Position numbers and translations under genes: made by a program. A DNA stretch of 6,184 nucleotides. Source: an uncultured Bacilli bacterium. GTDB lineage: Bacteria; Bacillota_I; Bacilli_A; RF39; UBA660. The notes under the pieces were generated by a model. The model was not told the DNA's origin. It searched no databases and worked only from the letters and a program-made list of their open reading frames with translations. Every line of letters starts with the position of its first letter. Within the stretch, counting starts at the first letter, position 1. This document shows, piece by piece, positions 4,918 to 6,184 of the stretch. The stretch lies in assembly GCA_947624695.1 (NCBI GenBank), contig CANQLN010000067.1:1-6184 (forward strand), read 5' to 3'.

Positions 4918-6184
4918 TTATTTTTTCTTATGTTTTTTCTTCCGATCACTCTCAAAAAGATAGTAAGTTTCAGTTTCATCATTATCTTCTTCTTCGGTTA
5001 ATTCTTTTATTTCATTAACATCGGTATTTTCTAACTCTTTTTTCTCTTCTTTTTCTTTAACTTCTTTTGCGGGTTTTTCTTTTCTCTTTTTAACTTCTTC
5101 AGTTTTTACTTCATTTGCTGTTGGTTCTTTTAATAGTTCTTTTTTATTCTTTTTGTTTTTTAAACTTAATTTAATTATACAAATAATCGCTAGTAATAAA
5201 CCAATGCCAAAAGCCACAATAACATATAAATAAGTTTTATTAGTATTAATTAGATCTTCAACTTGATCATTATTATATAAGGCAAAAGTATTATTTAAAG
5301 CATCATATAAATAAAAATCTTTTTTACCTGTAGCCACATTTAAACCATAAACAACATAATAATTATCTTTTTGCTCATAAATATTAGTGGCATAAGATTC
5401 CCCATCAATCATGGATGTAGCCTTACTTAAACCAGGTAATTCTTTATCATAATCTAAAATAACAATTTTTAAACTAGTTCCTGTTACTTCATTATATTTA
5501 GTATATTTACCTTTTTCATAAATAAAACTTTCAACTGTTCCATCATCTTTTTTAAGTCCTACTAAATTATAATTTATCTTTTCATTATAACAACTAGGAA
5601 TTTTAAAGCCATCTATTTCAACTTCACTTTCTTCATAAAGTTCTGGGCAGACATAATTACTTCTTAATTTAATAACCGTATAATGTTCTTTATCAACTGT
5701 CACATTAATCGGATTAGCATCGATAACTTCAACAACTAAGTTATAAGTTTTTTCACTACCATTTTCCGCTCTTACAACAATACTTAAATTATTTGAGCCT
5801 TCTGTTACTTCTACGCTACCAGCTCCACTAACTGATGATTTGCTATCATTAGGAGTCGCAATAACATTAACACTAGTTGTTCCTTCCGGAACCGTAACAC
5901 TATAATTTAAATTATCTTTGGAAAAAGCTGGACTTATTTCATAACCTTCAACACTTAAATCTTTTAAATCATTATCTTTGGAATAACTAGCTTCAAGTTC
6001 TTCTTGGGTAATTATCTTTAAAGACTTACTACTACTAGTTAGGCTTATTTCACTCAAATCAGCAAAAGCATATGCTTCATACATATCTACAGATACTTTA
6101 GTAGAACCAGTTTTTAAAGCCTTAAAAGTAAAAGTATACTTCTTACTTTTAACCCCTGATGAAGAAGATGCTGCCATTACGGTG
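4918..6184 (-). CDS. Cell-surface protein with cohesin-like and cadherin-like domains, one TM helix and charged tail (5' end cut)
   Basis: The frame is open to the right edge, so the true start is outside. The Met at 6177-6175 falls inside a domain and lacks a signal peptide, which the layout requires. Residues below count from that Met. Residues 1-57 look like the end of a cohesin-type beta-sandwich (YTFTFKALKTGSTKVSV, closing with SLKIIT). Residues 66-151 match the cadherin-like beta-sandwich family (LKDLSVEGYEISPAFS, then LNYSVTVPEGT and the AENGSEKTYNLVV end). Residues 157-305 hold an uncharacterised region with two related copies and two cysteines (177, 196). A single helix follows (about 316-336), then an 83-residue Lys/Glu-rich cytosolic tail ending in DRKKKHKKK. 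There is no LPXTG motif, so anchoring is by the helix. The likely role is surface binding or adhesion; cohesins bind dockerins in cellulosomes, but no dockerin is visible here. A terminator follows, so the gene is probably transcribed separately from tagO. The partner and exact function are unknown. Confidence 0.88.
   Translation of the reverse strand, partial: TVMAASSSSGVKSKKYTFTFKALKTGSTKVSVDMYEAYAFADLSEISLTSSSKSLKIITQEELEASYSKDNDLKDLSVEGYEISPAFSKDNLNYSVTVPEGTTSVNVIATPNDSKSSVSGAGSVEVTEGSNNLSIVVRAENGSEKTYNLVVEVIDANPINVTVDKEHYTVIKLRSNYVCPELYEESEVEIDGFKIPSCYNEKINYNLVGLKKDDGTVESFIYEKGKYTKYNEVTGTSLKIVILDYDKELPGLSKATSMIDGESYATNIYEQKDNYYVVYGLNVATGKKDFYLYDALNNTFALYNNDQVEDLINTNKTYLYVIVAFGIGLLLAIICIIKLSLKNKKNKKELLKEPTANEVKTEEVKKRKEKPAKEVKEKEEKKELENTDVNEIKELTEEEDNDETETYYLFESDRKKKHKKK
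5269..5616 (-). repeat. Duplicated extracellular module within the surface protein
   Basis: Two diverged protein copies can be aligned by eye. Copy 1 (residues 188-230) runs IDG...YNEKINYNLVGL, then DG...FIYEKGKYTKYNE. Copy 2 (257-303) runs IDG...YEQKDNYYVVYGL, then TGKKDFYLYD...TFALYNN. Shared positions include IDG, Y-E-K-NY, GL, a Gly before F-x-Y, and the closing YN. Copy 1 has Cys196 and copy 2 does not. The copies are separated by about 26 residues. I do not recognise a named family. Confidence 0.6.

Noticed and set aside
6175..6177. Met codon as the start of the surface protein
   Set aside because: The frame is open upstream to the edge, the Met lies within a cohesin-like domain, and no signal peptide follows it.
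1..6184. CRISPR array, tRNA or mobile element
   Set aside because: No regularly spaced direct repeats, cloverleaf-like sequence, transposase motif or terminal inverted repeats were seen.

Overview
The window is AT-rich, and every gene in it lies on the minus strand with short gaps and good Shine-Dalgarno sites. The standard bacterial code fits: Trp is TGG throughout and one gene ends in TGA. A TagO/TagA/TagGH-type polysaccharide gene set and a membrane-anchored surface protein point to a Gram-positive, low-GC member of the Bacillota. An uncultured gut Bacilli or Mollicutes-related lineage that kept its wall is my guess. That placement is inference; there is no rRNA or other marker here.

In transcription order (right to left) the layout is as follows. 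At 6184-4918 is the 3' part of a cell-surface protein with a cohesin-like domain, a cadherin-like beta-sandwich domain, a duplicated extracellular module, one membrane helix and a charged cytosolic tail. At 4917-4815 is a gap with a hairpin terminator and a probable promoter. At 4814-3768 is a TagO/WecA-type sugar-1-phosphate transferase. At 3767-3710 is a short gap with a second probable promoter. At 3709-1523 is a 728-residue fusion of an O-antigen polymerase/ligase-like membrane protein with a WecG/TagA/CpsF glycosyltransferase. At 1508-726 is a TagG/Wzm-type ABC permease. At 718-1 is the matching TagH/Wzt-type ATPase, cut by the left edge.

The four leftward genes make a coherent pathway. 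TagO loads the first sugar phosphate onto undecaprenyl phosphate, the TagA-like domain adds the second sugar, and TagGH flips the finished lipid-linked polymer outward. Other enzymes needed to elongate and attach the polymer are not in the window. The odd component is the polymerase/ligase-like domain covalently joined to TagA: predicted topology puts its large loop outside the cell and the transferase inside. Wzy-type polymerisation is not normally paired with ABC export, so the membrane half may act as a ligase or in some other role. This fusion is the most interesting item in the window.

No tRNA, rRNA, CRISPR array, insertion sequence or phage gene was seen. No stretch over 300 bases lacks a gene.
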